The position numbers were made by a program, and so were the translations under genes. Below the pieces are notes generated by a model. The model worked only from the letters and a program-made list of their open reading frames with translations. It was not told the origin of the DNA and searched no databases. From contig CAAFSR010000256.1 in the NCBI GenBank assembly GCA_900765705.1, forward strand, positions 1 to 14,866: a stretch of 14,866 nucleotides of DNA, read 5' to 3'. This stretch comes from an uncultured Faecalibacterium sp. GTDB taxonomy: Bacteria; Bacillota; Clostridia; Oscillospirales; Ruminococcaceae. This document shows, piece after piece, positions 1-6,707 of the stretch. The number at the start of each line of letters is the position of its first letter. Position 1 is the first letter of the stretch.

Positions 1-105
1 CCCCAGAGCCTGAAGGCCGACCTTGCGCAGCTGCCCGCCGCCGTGGCCGCCGCTTTGCGGGGCGAACAGCTGCAGCCGGTGCTGCTGGGGCAAAGGAATG
101 GGTAA
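1..105 (+). CDS. 3' end of an unidentified protein-coding gene
   Basis: An open frame runs from the window edge to a TAA at 103-105, giving the last 34 residues of a protein that ends LLGQRNG. Codon third positions are almost all G or C, as in the real genes of this window, which supports coding in this frame. The tail is rich in Ala, Leu and Gln and looks like a terminal helix, with no recognisable motif. The start and most of the gene lie outside the window, so no function is assigned. Confidence 0.6.
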   Translation, partial: PQSLKADLAQLPAAVAAALRGEQLQPVLLGQRNG

Positions 106-110
106 ATGTC

Positions 111-139
111 TTTTCAGCGGGGAAAAAATGTGGTATACT
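111..139 (+). promoter_or_regulatory. Promoter of the D-Ala-D-Ala carboxypeptidase gene
   Basis: A -35-like TTTTCA (111-116) is followed after 17 bp by TATACT (134-139). The -10 is preceded by TG at 131-132, an extended -10. It lies just after the upstream stop codon and about 48 bp before the ATG at 187, so the gene can be transcribed independently. Confidence 0.6.
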
Positions 140-186
140 CCAAATGATGCCTTGTCGGCATAAAACTGATAAGCGGAGAATAGCAG

Positions 187-1518
187 ATGAAGAAATTTAC
201 CGCAGCACTGTGCACGGTGCTGCTTTTGATAGGCACTGCGCTGGTGCCCGGCGCAGCAGCGGCAGGCCCGGCGCTTGCCAATACCCGGGGCTACTGCATC
301 GTGGATGCCGATACCGGTCTTGTGCTGGCGCAGCAGAACATGAACGAGGAGCTGCACCCGGCCTCCATCACCAAGGTGATGACCCTTGGCCTTGCCTGCG
401 AAAAGGCGCAGGGCAACTGGGATGATGTGATGCTGACCGTCAGCCACGAGGATGTCTACTCGCTGGCGGGCACGGATTCCAGCCATATCGCCCTGCGGGA
501 AGGGGAGAAAGTGCCTCTGGTCGATGCGCTGTACGCCACCCAGATGGCAAGCGCCAACGACGGTGCCAACCTGCTGGCGGAATACTTCGGCGGCGGCACC
601 ATCGCGGACGGCGTGGCGGCCATGAATGCACAGGTGGAGGAGCTGGGTCTTGCCCACACCCACTTTGAAAACCCCCACGGCATCAGCGATGAGAACCACT
701 ACACCAGCTGCTACGATATGGCGCAGATTTTGCGCTGGGCGCTGCAGCAGCCGGGGTTTGAGGATGTGTTCACCCGCAACAAGATGTACACCATGCAGTC
801 CACCAACATCCAGCCGGTGATCCGCTACTTTTCCCAGCAGGATAAGCTGCGCATCGGCTCCAGCCGCTACCATGTTGACACCGTGCTGGGCTCTAAGCTG
901 GGCTACACCAATACTGCCCGGTACAGCTACGTCTGTCTGGCCGAGAAGGACGGTGTGCGGCTGATCTGTGTGACCATGCAAAGCCAGCTGAGCACGGATA
1001 AATATAACGATGTGCGCACCCTGCTGGACTACGCCTTTGCCACCTACAAAAACTACACGCAGCTGCCCGGCGGCACGGTCACCGCACAGCTGCCGGTGGC
1101 GGGCGGCGGGCAGAGCCTTGGCACAGTCACTGTGACCGACCCCGGGGTGAAGCTGCTGCTGGCCGAGGGCTTATCTGCACAGGATGTTACTGTGGAGCTG
1201 GAGCTGCCGGAGCAGTACCTGCTGGGCACAGAGCCCGCCGTGTACGCGGTGTACACCCTGAACGGCGGCACAAAGCAGGAGAGCACCAGCGTGCGGGTAA
1301 AGGCCGAACTCACGGGTCTTGCCGAGCTGCTGGAGCAGAATACCGGCACCCGGCTGGAGGCCGCCGGGGATGTGGAACCGGGCAGCAGCGCATGGCTGCT
1401 GGCGGGCATCTCGGTGGGGTGCACGGTGGGCGCAGCAGTGGTCACCGTGCTGGTGCTGCGGCTGCATTCCCTCTTTAAAAAGCGCCGCAAAACGGCAAGA
1501 CGCCGCAACAAAGCGTAA
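187..1518 (+). CDS. dacF: D-alanyl-D-alanine carboxypeptidase (penicillin-binding protein, S11 family)
   Basis: This is a serine peptidase that trims the terminal D-Ala from peptidoglycan stem peptides outside the membrane. The three active-site motifs of S11 low-molecular-mass penicillin-binding proteins are visible: SxxK as SITK at residues 60-63, SxN as SAN at 122-124, and the KTG-type triad as KLG at 237-239. Residues 1-26 form a signal peptide (MKK, hydrophobic core, AAAA cleavage region). A C-terminal beta-rich domain follows (about 290-380). The last part is a membrane span (about 403-425) and a Lys/Arg-rich tail, so the enzyme is probably anchored at its C-terminus by a true transmembrane helix. 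The 443-residue length is usual for Firmicute DacF-type enzymes. The start at 187 has a GGAGA-type RBS at 175-179. The symbol is by family resemblance; other DacA/DacB-type names are possible. Confidence 0.9.
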   Translation: MKKFTAALCTVLLLIGTALVPGAAAAGPALANTRGYCIVDADTGLVLAQQNMNEELHPASITKVMTLGLACEKAQGNWDDVMLTVSHEDVYSLAGTDSSHIALREGEKVPLVDALYATQMASANDGANLLAEYFGGGTIADGVAAMNAQVEELGLAHTHFENPHGISDENHYTSCYDMAQILRWALQQPGFEDVFTRNKMYTMQSTNIQPVIRYFSQQDKLRIGSSRYHVDTVLGSKLGYTNTARYSYVCLAEKDGVRLICVTMQSQLSTDKYNDVRTLLDYAFATYKNYTQLPGGTVTAQLPVAGGGQSLGTVTVTDPGVKLLLAEGLSAQDVTVELELPEQYLLGTEPAVYAVYTLNGGTKQESTSVRVKAELTGLAELLEQNTGTRLEAAGDVEPGSSAWLLAGISVGCTVGAAVVTVLVLRLHSLFKKRRKTARRRNKA

Positions 1519-1588
1519 AAGCCTGTTCCAAACCAGACTTTTCCAGATAAAAAGAAATAGCTTTCAGAAAAAAGAGAGGTACAATATC

Positions 1589-2155
1589 ATGGGTAAGTTT
1601 ATTTTTACGCAGACCGAGATCCCCGGCGTGGTGGTCATTGAGCCGCAGGTGTTTGGTGACGACCGCGGCTATTTTATGGAGACCTACCAGAAGGACCAGT
1701 TCGCAGAGGCCGGCATCGACAAGGAATTTGTGCAGGACAACCAGAGCCGCTCTACCCGGGGCGTGCTGCGCGGGCTGCACTTCCAGAAGAACCATACGCA
1801 GGGCAAGCTGGTGCGCGTGACCAAGGGCGAGGTGTACGACGTGGCTGTGGACTGCCGCCCCCACAGCGCTACCTTTGGCAAGTGGGTGGGCGTGACCCTT
1901 TCCGAGGATAACAAGAAGATGTTCTATATCCCGGAGGGCTTTGCCCACGGTTTTCTGGTGCTGAGCGATGTGGCAGAGTTCTGCTACAAGTGCACCGATG
2001 TCTACGACCCCACCAGTGAGGGCGGCATCCCCTACGATGACCCTACCGTCAACGTGCAGTGGCCGGACTGCGGCTGCGAGCACAAGACCAGCGCAAAGGA
2101 CAAGCTGCACGAGCCCTTTGCCGCCCAGAAGTTCGAATATTTTGAAAAGTGGTGA
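1589..2155 (+). CDS. rfbC: dTDP-4-dehydrorhamnose 3,5-epimerase
   Basis: The 188-residue product is the cupin-fold RmlC enzyme. It epimerises C3 and C5 of dTDP-4-keto-6-deoxyglucose, the third step of dTDP-L-rhamnose synthesis in the cytoplasm. The family signature is clear: DDRGYFMETY at 24-33, QDNQSRS at 49-55, RGLHFQ at 61-66 holding the catalytic base His64, Lys73 soon after, PEGFAHGF at 115-122, and the proton-donor Tyr in CYKCTD (Tyr133). Asp171 is a plausible partner of the catalytic His. The start at ATG 1589 is set by GAGAGG at 1574-1579; the frame is open further upstream, but that part overlaps dacF and does not resemble the family. It is the first gene of the polysaccharide unit. 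The other rhamnose genes (rfbA, rfbB, rfbD) are not in the window. Its presence suggests that the exported glycan contains rhamnose. Confidence 0.95.
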   Translation: MGKFIFTQTEIPGVVVIEPQVFGDDRGYFMETYQKDQFAEAGIDKEFVQDNQSRSTRGVLRGLHFQKNHTQGKLVRVTKGEVYDVAVDCRPHSATFGKWVGVTLSEDNKKMFYIPEGFAHGFLVLSDVAEFCYKCTDVYDPTSEGGIPYDDPTVNVQWPDCGCEHKTSAKDKLHEPFAAQKFEYFEKW

Positions 2156-2161
2156 TCGCCC

Positions 2162-2971
2162 GTGGCAAAATTCAAAGCGATGTGGAACGGCTTCTGGCGC
2201 TACCGCTATCTGCTGTGGAATCTTGTAAGCCGTGATTTCAAGCTGAAATACCGCCGCAGCGTGCTGGGCGTGGTGTGGAGCGTGCTGAACCCGCTGCTGA
2301 TGTGCCTTGTGTACTGGGCGGTGTTCAGCAGCCTGATGGATATGCGGGGCAGCGGCATCGACAACTTTGCCGTCTTTCTGATGTGCGGTCAGCTGCTGTT
2401 CAACTTCTTCAACGAGGCTACCTCTACCAGCATGAGCAGCGTACTCAGCGCCGCCCCGCTGCTGAAAAAGGTGTATATCCCCAAGTATATCTTCCCGCTG
2501 GAAAAATGCTGCTTTGCCATGGTGAACTGCGTGTTCAGCTTTGTGGCGCTGCTGCTGGTCATGATCTTTACCGGCGCACCCTTCCACCTGACCGTTCTCG
2601 AGGCGCTGTACCCACTGGTGACCCTGTTTTTCTTCAGCCTCGGGGTCAGTATGTTCTTGGCAGCGGCTACCGTATTCTTCCGCGATATCATGCACATCTG
2701 GAGCGTGTTCATCACCGCGCTGCTGTATTTCTCCGCCATCTTCTACGACCCCACCCAGATGACCTTTTCCATCGGCGGTTTCAATATGCAGCAGATCATC
2801 AAGCTGAACCCCATGTATTGGTATATCACGGGCTTCCGCCGCACGGTGATGTGGGGCATCCCGCTGGATGGGAATATGTTCCTTGTCTGCGGCATCTGCG
2901 CCGTAGTGTCCATGGTAGTGGGGCTGCGGGTGTTCCGCAAAACGCAGGACCACTTTGTGCTGCACATTTAA
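2162..2971 (+). CDS. ABC-2 type polysaccharide export permease (Wzm/TagG-like)
   Basis: This 269-residue membrane subunit belongs to an ABC exporter of the O-antigen, teichoic-acid or rhamnan type. It moves lipid-linked glycan from the inner to the outer face of the cytoplasmic membrane. The family's N-terminal amphipathic stretch RDFKLKYRRSVLG is at 24-36, followed by the typical W..LNPLL segment (39-46). About six hydrophobic spans follow, roughly at 38-58, 69-85, 118-136, 146-170, 180-196 and 238-256. FFRD (172-175) and LNPMYWYI (215-222) are also family features. The GTG at 2162 is taken as start because it keeps the full N-terminus and sits 6 nt after the rfbC stop. An in-frame ATG at 2180 is an alternative; neither has a strong RBS, suggesting translational coupling to rfbC. 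The next gene encodes its ATPase. Confidence 0.9.
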   Translation: MAKFKAMWNGFWRYRYLLWNLVSRDFKLKYRRSVLGVVWSVLNPLLMCLVYWAVFSSLMDMRGSGIDNFAVFLMCGQLLFNFFNEATSTSMSSVLSAAPLLKKVYIPKYIFPLEKCCFAMVNCVFSFVALLLVMIFTGAPFHLTVLEALYPLVTLFFFSLGVSMFLAAATVFFRDIMHIWSVFITALLYFSAIFYDPTQMTFSIGGFNMQQIIKLNPMYWYITGFRRTVMWGIPLDGNMFLVCGICAVVSMVVGLRVFRKTQDHFVLHI

Positions 2972-2983
2972 GGAGGGTGAACA

Positions 2984-3727
2984 ATGGAACCGATCATTAA
3001 AGTGGACAATGTTTCCATGTGCTTCAACCTCTCCAAGGAAAAGCATGAGAGCCTGAAGGAATACTTTCTGGCTCTGGTGCAGGGGCGGCTGCAGTACGAC
3101 GAGTTCTACGCGCTGAAGGATGTCAGTCTGGACATTATGCCCGGCGATTTTTACGGCCTTGTGGGCCTGAACGGCTCGGGCAAATCCACCCTGCTCAAGA
3201 CCATTGCCGGGGTGTACAAGCCCAGCAAGGGCAAGGTGACCGTGAACGGCACCATCGCCCCGCTCATCGAGCTGGGTGCGGGTTTTGATATGGACCTGAC
3301 CGCCCGCGAGAATATCTACCTCAACGGCACGGTGCTGGGCTTTTCGCCCAAGTATCTGGACGAAAAATTTGACGAGATCGTAGAATTCAGCGAGCTGGAA
3401 AACTTTTTGGATGTGCCGCTGAAGAACTACTCCTCCGGCATGGTGGCGCGCATCGGCTTTGCCATTGCCACCATCACAAAGCCCGATATCCTCATTGCGG
3501 ACGAGGTGCTTTCGGTGGGCGACTTTTTGTTCCAGCAGAAGTGCGAAAAGCGGATGCAGGAGCTGATGGCGGGCGGCACCACGGTCATTCTGGTGTCCCA
3601 CTCCATCGAGCAGATCGAGCGGATGTGCACCAAGGTGGCATGGCTGAGCCACGGCCACCTGAAAATGAACGGGGACACCCAGACAGTCTGCGCCGCCTAC
3701 AAGGCGACCCAGCGCGGCGAGGTCTGA
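2984..3727 (+). CDS. Polysaccharide ABC exporter ATP-binding protein (Wzt/TagH-like)
   Basis: This 247-residue nucleotide-binding subunit powers the permease encoded just upstream. Walker A is GLNGSGKST (61-69), the ABC signature is YSSGM (149-153), Walker B with the catalytic Glu is ILIADE (169-174), and the switch His is in VSHS (His206). LSVGD at 176-180 is typical of the Wzt/TagH subgroup. N-terminal residues include the FNLSKEKHESLKEY segment found in this subgroup before the A-loop aromatic. The protein stops about 40 residues after the switch region. It therefore lacks the C-terminal carbohydrate-binding domain that some Wzt proteins use to recognise a capped glycan. A strong AAGGAGGG RBS at 2970-2977 precedes the ATG. 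Confidence 0.93.
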   Translation: MEPIIKVDNVSMCFNLSKEKHESLKEYFLALVQGRLQYDEFYALKDVSLDIMPGDFYGLVGLNGSGKSTLLKTIAGVYKPSKGKVTVNGTIAPLIELGAGFDMDLTARENIYLNGTVLGFSPKYLDEKFDEIVEFSELENFLDVPLKNYSSGMVARIGFAIATITKPDILIADEVLSVGDFLFQQKCEKRMQELMAGGTTVILVSHSIEQIERMCTKVAWLSHGHLKMNGDTQTVCAAYKATQRGEV

Positions 3728-3729
3728 TT

Positions 3730-5607
3730 ATGAATGTACGGTTGAAACGCGCCAAGGAGCTGGTCGGCTACGCCGTGCAGCTGACAAAGGACGAGGGCCT
3801 GCCCACCATGGTCAAGCGCGGCGCGGGCTTTGTGAAGCGCCGCTGCTTTGGTAAGCGTGCACGCTACCTGCCCGCCAAAAAGGTGCTGGAAGCCCAGCGC
3901 GCAGAGCTGGCCGGCAAAACGGCAGCAGACTGCGGTCTGCCCACCATCTCGGTGCTGACCCCGCTGTATAATACCCCGGAAAAATACCTGCGGGAATTTC
4001 TGGATTCCTTCGTAGGGCAGACCGCCCCCAACGGGCAGCTCTGCCTTGCCGATGCTTCGGACGCCGCCCACGGGGACGTGGAGCTGGTCGTAAAGGAATA
4101 TCAACAAAAGAATCAACAGATCGTATACAAAAAGATCGAAAATCAGGGCATTGCGGCCAACACGAACGCCGCCGCGCAGCTGGCAACAGGGGAGTATCTG
4201 GCGCTGGCTGACCACGATGACATTCTGGCGCCCCATGCCCTGTACACCATGGGCAAGGCCATCCTGCAGCTGCGGCAGCGCGGCGAGCCGGACGGCTTTC
4301 TGTACAGCGATGAAGCACTGTTCACCAAGAGTATCCGCCGCCCCATGGTGGCACACTTCAAGCCGGACTATGCCCCGGACTACCTGCTGTGCTGCAACTA
4401 CATCTGCCATCTGGCGGTGTTTCAAAAAGCGCTGTGGGACGAGCTTTGCGGCGAGCGCCCGGAATGCGACGGCAGTCAGGACCACGACCTGTTCCTGCGC
4501 CTGGCGGAAAAGACCGGCGGCGCGGCCCATGTGCCGCAGGTGCTGTACTACTGGCGGGTGCACGCGGGGTCTACCTCCGGCGGCGCGGACGCCAAGCCCT
4601 ATGTGGCGGCAGCGGCAAAAAAGGCGCTGGCAGACCACCTGACCCGCACCGGACGCACCGGCACGGTGGAGGACGGCTTGTTCCCCAGCACCTACCGGGT
4701 GAAGTGGGATATCGTGGGCGAACCGAAGGTGAGCATCCTCATCCCCAACAAGGACCACACCGAGGACTTGGAAAAATGCCTGCACAGCATCTGGACAAAG
4801 ACCGCGTGGGAGCACTTTGAGGTCATTGTGGTGGAGAACAACTCCACCGACCCCGCCACCTTTGCCTACTATAAAAAGGCGCAGCAGCGCTACGACGGCC
4901 TGCGGGTGGTCACCTACCCGAAAAAGGGCTTCAACTTTTCCGGCATCAACAACTTTGGCCGCAAATACGCCACCGGTGAGTATCTGCTGCTGCTGAACAA
5001 CGACGTGGAGGTGCAGGGCGGCGACTGGCTTACCGAGCTTCTGCGCCCGTGCGCACACCCCGGCGGGGCTGCCGTGTGCGGTGCCATGCTCTGGTACCCG
5101 GACGATACCATCCAGCACGCGGGGGTTATCACCGGACTGGGGGGCTACGCGGGGCACAGCCACAAGTACAAAAAGGCCGGCGGCAGCGGCTACATGTTCC
5201 GCACCGCCACGGTGCAAAACTTTTCTGCCGTCACCGGTGCCTGCCTGCTGGTAAAGACCAGCGTGTGGGACAAGGTAAAGGGACTGGACGAAGCCTTTGC
5301 GGTGGCCTTCAATGATGTGGATTTCTGCCTGCGGGTGCGGGATGCGGGCTATCGCATTGCGTGGACGCCCTACGCTCAACTGACCCACTACGAGAGCAAG
5401 AGCCGCGGCGGGGACGAGAAGGACCCGGTAAAGGCACGGCGCTTTGCCGCCGAGCAGCAGCGTCTGTACGATGTGCACGGCAAGGCGAACATCCTGCACG
5501 ACCCCTACTATAACCCCAACCTGACCATGGACCGGGAGGATTTTTCCGAAAGTGATGATCTGCGCGGGCTGAAAGAGGGACGCATCACGGTGCAGTGGAG
5601 GGAGTAA
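3730..5607 (+). CDS. Two-domain family 2 glycosyltransferase
   Basis: This 625-residue cytoplasmic enzyme has two GT-A glycosyltransferase domains in tandem. Domain 1 starts at about residue 72 (ISVLTPLYN, 73-81). It carries the metal/nucleotide-binding DHDD at 161-164 and the acceptor-side SQDHDLFLR at 249-257. Domain 2 starts at about 334 (VSILIPNKD). It carries NNDVE at 423-427 and FNDVDFCLR at 527-535. The first 65 residues are basic and may contact the membrane or partner proteins. Tandem GT2 proteins of this size often build alternating linkages of surface glycans; next to rfbC and an ABC exporter, a rhamnosyl- or mixed-sugar polymerase role is a reasonable inference. The donor sugar cannot be read from sequence. 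The ATG at 3730 lies 2 nt after the ATPase stop, with GCGAGG at 3716-3721 as RBS; the frame is open further upstream only as overlap with that gene. Confidence 0.9.
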   Translation: MNVRLKRAKELVGYAVQLTKDEGLPTMVKRGAGFVKRRCFGKRARYLPAKKVLEAQRAELAGKTAADCGLPTISVLTPLYNTPEKYLREFLDSFVGQTAPNGQLCLADASDAAHGDVELVVKEYQQKNQQIVYKKIENQGIAANTNAAAQLATGEYLALADHDDILAPHALYTMGKAILQLRQRGEPDGFLYSDEALFTKSIRRPMVAHFKPDYAPDYLLCCNYICHLAVFQKALWDELCGERPECDGSQDHDLFLRLAEKTGGAAHVPQVLYYWRVHAGSTSGGADAKPYVAAAAKKALADHLTRTGRTGTVEDGLFPSTYRVKWDIVGEPKVSILIPNKDHTEDLEKCLHSIWTKTAWEHFEVIVVENNSTDPATFAYYKKAQQRYDGLRVVTYPKKGFNFSGINNFGRKYATGEYLLLLNNDVEVQGGDWLTELLRPCAHPGGAAVCGAMLWYPDDTIQHAGVITGLGGYAGHSHKYKKAGGSGYMFRTATVQNFSAVTGACLLVKTSVWDKVKGLDEAFAVAFNDVDFCLRVRDAGYRIAWTPYAQLTHYESKSRGGDEKDPVKARRFAAEQQRLYDVHGKANILHDPYYNPNLTMDREDFSESDDLRGLKEGRITVQWRE

Positions 5608-5611
5608 CAGC

Positions 5612-6148
5612 ATGAACATCAAGGGCCATTTTGAAACCATTACCCGGCACAAGCTGCTGGTGATGAAATACTGCTTTGCATGCGGGCTGTATGAGCAGGG
5701 CCTTGCCCACGACCTGAGCAAGTACAGCCCCACCGAGTTCATCCCCGGATGCATCTACTATCAGGGCGACCACAGCCCCAACGAAGCCGAGCGCCAAGCC
5801 AAGGGCTACACCTCGGCGTGGCTGCACCACAAGGGGCGCAACAAGCATCATCTGGAATACTGGATCGATTACAGCACCACCAAGGCCGGCCTGACCGGCA
5901 TGAAGATCCCCCTGCGGTATGTCTGCGAGATGGTGTGCGACCGGGTGGCGGCGAGCCAGATCTATCTGGGCGATAAATACACCGATGCTTCCGCGTGGGA
6001 GTACTACCAGCGCAGCAAGGACCACTACCTGATGCACCCGGAGACCCGCGCACTGCTGGAAAAGCTGCTGTGCATGGTGCGGGATCTGGGGCAGGAGCGC
6101 ACCTTTGCCTACATCAAATTCCTGCTTGGCTGCGAGACGGATTACTGA
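5612..6148 (+). CDS. DUF5662 family protein
   Basis: A 178-residue soluble protein that I recognise as DUF5662, a family without an assigned biochemical role. Conserved-looking polar motifs are AHDLSKYSP at 32-40, LHHKGRNKHHLEYW at 71-84 and CDRVAAS at 109-115. The His-Asp pair followed by further His residues resembles a metal-binding HD-type helical fold, but that is inference. The N-terminus (HFETITRHKLLVMKYC) matches the usual family start. The ATG lies 4 nt after the glycosyltransferase stop and is preceded by GGAGGGAG, so it is the last gene of the polysaccharide transcription unit. A hairpin terminator begins 12 bp downstream. Its place in the unit suggests co-expression, not necessarily a role in glycan synthesis. 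Confidence 0.8.
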   Translation: MNIKGHFETITRHKLLVMKYCFACGLYEQGLAHDLSKYSPTEFIPGCIYYQGDHSPNEAERQAKGYTSAWLHHKGRNKHHLEYWIDYSTTKAGLTGMKIPLRYVCEMVCDRVAASQIYLGDKYTDASAWEYYQRSKDHYLMHPETRALLEKLLCMVRDLGQERTFAYIKFLLGCETDY

Positions 6149-6159
6149 GCATTTCCGCA

Positions 6160-6193
6160 AAAACGCCGCTGACATTCCGCCAGCGGCATTTTT
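6160..6193 (+). terminator. Intrinsic terminator of the polysaccharide unit
   Basis: GCCGCTG (6165-6171) pairs with CAGCGGC (6181-6187) around a 9-nt loop. The stem is extended by an A-run on the left and a T-run on the right (ATTTTTG). It sits directly after the DUF5662 stop. Confidence 0.85.
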
Positions 6194-6196
6194 GAT

Positions 6197-6246
6197 ACGC
6201 AAAAACACCCCGGCCGGGCGGTTTTACCGCCCCGGCCGGGGTGTTG
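6197..6246 (-). terminator. Strong GC-rich terminator of the minus-strand small membrane protein gene
   Basis: A long inverted repeat has arms with AACACCCCGGCCGG on the left and CCGGCCGGGGTGTT on the right. They frame CGG/CCG inner pairs and a TTTTA loop, with one extra base bulged in the right arm. Read on the minus strand, the stem is followed by a T-run (TTTTTGCG), so it terminates the minus gene at 6262-6387. There is no T-run on the plus side. Confidence 0.8.
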
Positions 6247-6261
6247 TGCTGCAAGAAAATA

Positions 6262-6387
6262 TTACTGCTCGTTTTCGTAGATCTGGATATAACGCGGGGC
6301 GTTTTTATCCTGCCAGAACAGCAGAATGGCGGTCAGGGCGACAGCCAGTGTGGTGAGGACGGCGAGCAGAGCTTTGAGAACTTTCAT
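6262..6387 (-). CDS. Small single-pass membrane protein (41 residues)
   Basis: The product begins MKVLKALLAVLTTLAVALTA and continues with a hydrophobic helix to about residue 29 (ILLFW), then a short polar tail QDKNAPRYIQIYENEQ. It is therefore a one-span membrane peptide or an uncleaved signal-anchor. The start at 6387 is fixed by a perfect AAGGAGG RBS 9 nt upstream on the minus strand. The same frame is open further upstream, but that part would cover the RBS and is not believed. It has its own promoter (6448-6476) and a strong terminator (6197-6246), so it is a complete stand-alone gene. I do not recognise a family. The neighbours (DUF5662 convergent, rnf divergent) do not indicate a function. 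Confidence 0.7.
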   Translation of the reverse strand: MKVLKALLAVLTTLAVALTAILLFWQDKNAPRYIQIYENEQ

Positions 6388-6447
6388 GGTTTGGTGCCTC
6401 CTTGTGAAGTTCGGGAGCGGAGCGGGGGACGTTCCGCCGATATAGTG

Positions 6448-6476
6448 ATTATAGTATAGCATATTCCCGCTGCAAA
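6448..6476 (-). promoter_or_regulatory. Promoter of the 41-residue membrane protein gene
   Basis: On the minus strand, TTTGCA (6476-6471) is followed after 17 bp by a perfect TATAAT (6453-6448). The predicted transcript starts near 6441, giving a leader of about 55 nt before the ATG at 6387. Confidence 0.65.
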
Positions 6477-6518
6477 GGCAAACGGCAGAGAGGGGGAGAA
6501 CAAAAATAAAAATACGAA

Positions 6519-6536
6519 GGTTAGTTAAAACTAATC
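6519..6536. promoter_or_regulatory. Inverted repeat, possible operator upstream of rnf
   Basis: GGTTAGTT (6519-6526) and AACTAATC (6529-6536) form an 8-bp inverted repeat with one G/T-type mismatch around AA. It lies in an AT-rich stretch (about 6500-6570) about 55 bp upstream of the rnf -35 box and between two divergent promoters. A regulator could bind it, but it does not match an operator that I can name. Confidence 0.35.
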
Positions 6537-6590
6537 GACGAAAACGAATAAGAAAGTTCAGGAAAATTCATCATTTGGGGCGTGTTGTCG

Positions 6591-6618
6591 TTGACTTCCC
6601 GCGCCAAAATGATACAAT
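6591..6618 (+). promoter_or_regulatory. Promoter of the rnf operon
   Basis: TTGACT (6591-6596) is separated by 16 bp from TACAAT (6613-6618), which has a TG at 6610-6611 (extended -10). This is the best promoter in the region. It predicts a start near 6625 and a leader of about 83 nt before the chosen rnfC ATG. Confidence 0.75.
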
Positions 6619-6635
6619 AAGTGTGTTAAGCAGCT

Positions 6636-6677
6636 GCTGTCCCTGTACCAGTGCGCCTGCATGGGCGAGGGGACGGC
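6636..6677 (+). other. Two-tier hairpin in the rnf leader
   Basis: GCTGTCCC (6636-6643) pairs with GGGACGGC (6670-6677), eight pairs including one G-U. Inside, CGCC (6654-6657) pairs with GGCG (6664-6667). There is no T-run, so it is not a terminator. It ends 15 bp before the likely RBS of rnfC and could affect mRNA stability or translation. Confidence 0.4.
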
Positions 6678-6707
6678 AATTCAAGCAGAATGGGGGATTT
6701 GAAATCC

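Noticed and set aside
1517..1542. Possible terminator after dacF
   Set aside because: AAAAG-CTG pairs with CAG-CTTTT but with a mismatch and only a short T-run; too weak to call, and rfbC may be partly read from upstream.
1475..3658. A 727-codon open frame on the minus strand
   Set aside because: It is antisense to dacF end, rfbC and the ABC genes, which are clear families. It is His/Gln-rich as expected for the antisense of GC-rich codons and has no RBS.
3697..5754. A 685-codon open frame on the minus strand
   Set aside because: It is antisense to the glycosyltransferase and shows only the His/Val/Gln-rich composition of a shadow frame.
6519..6536. Rex (NADH-sensing) operator upstream of rnf
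   Set aside because: A regulator of redox state would make sense, but the repeat GGTTAGTT-AA-AACTAATC does not fit the TTGTTAA-type Rex consensus.
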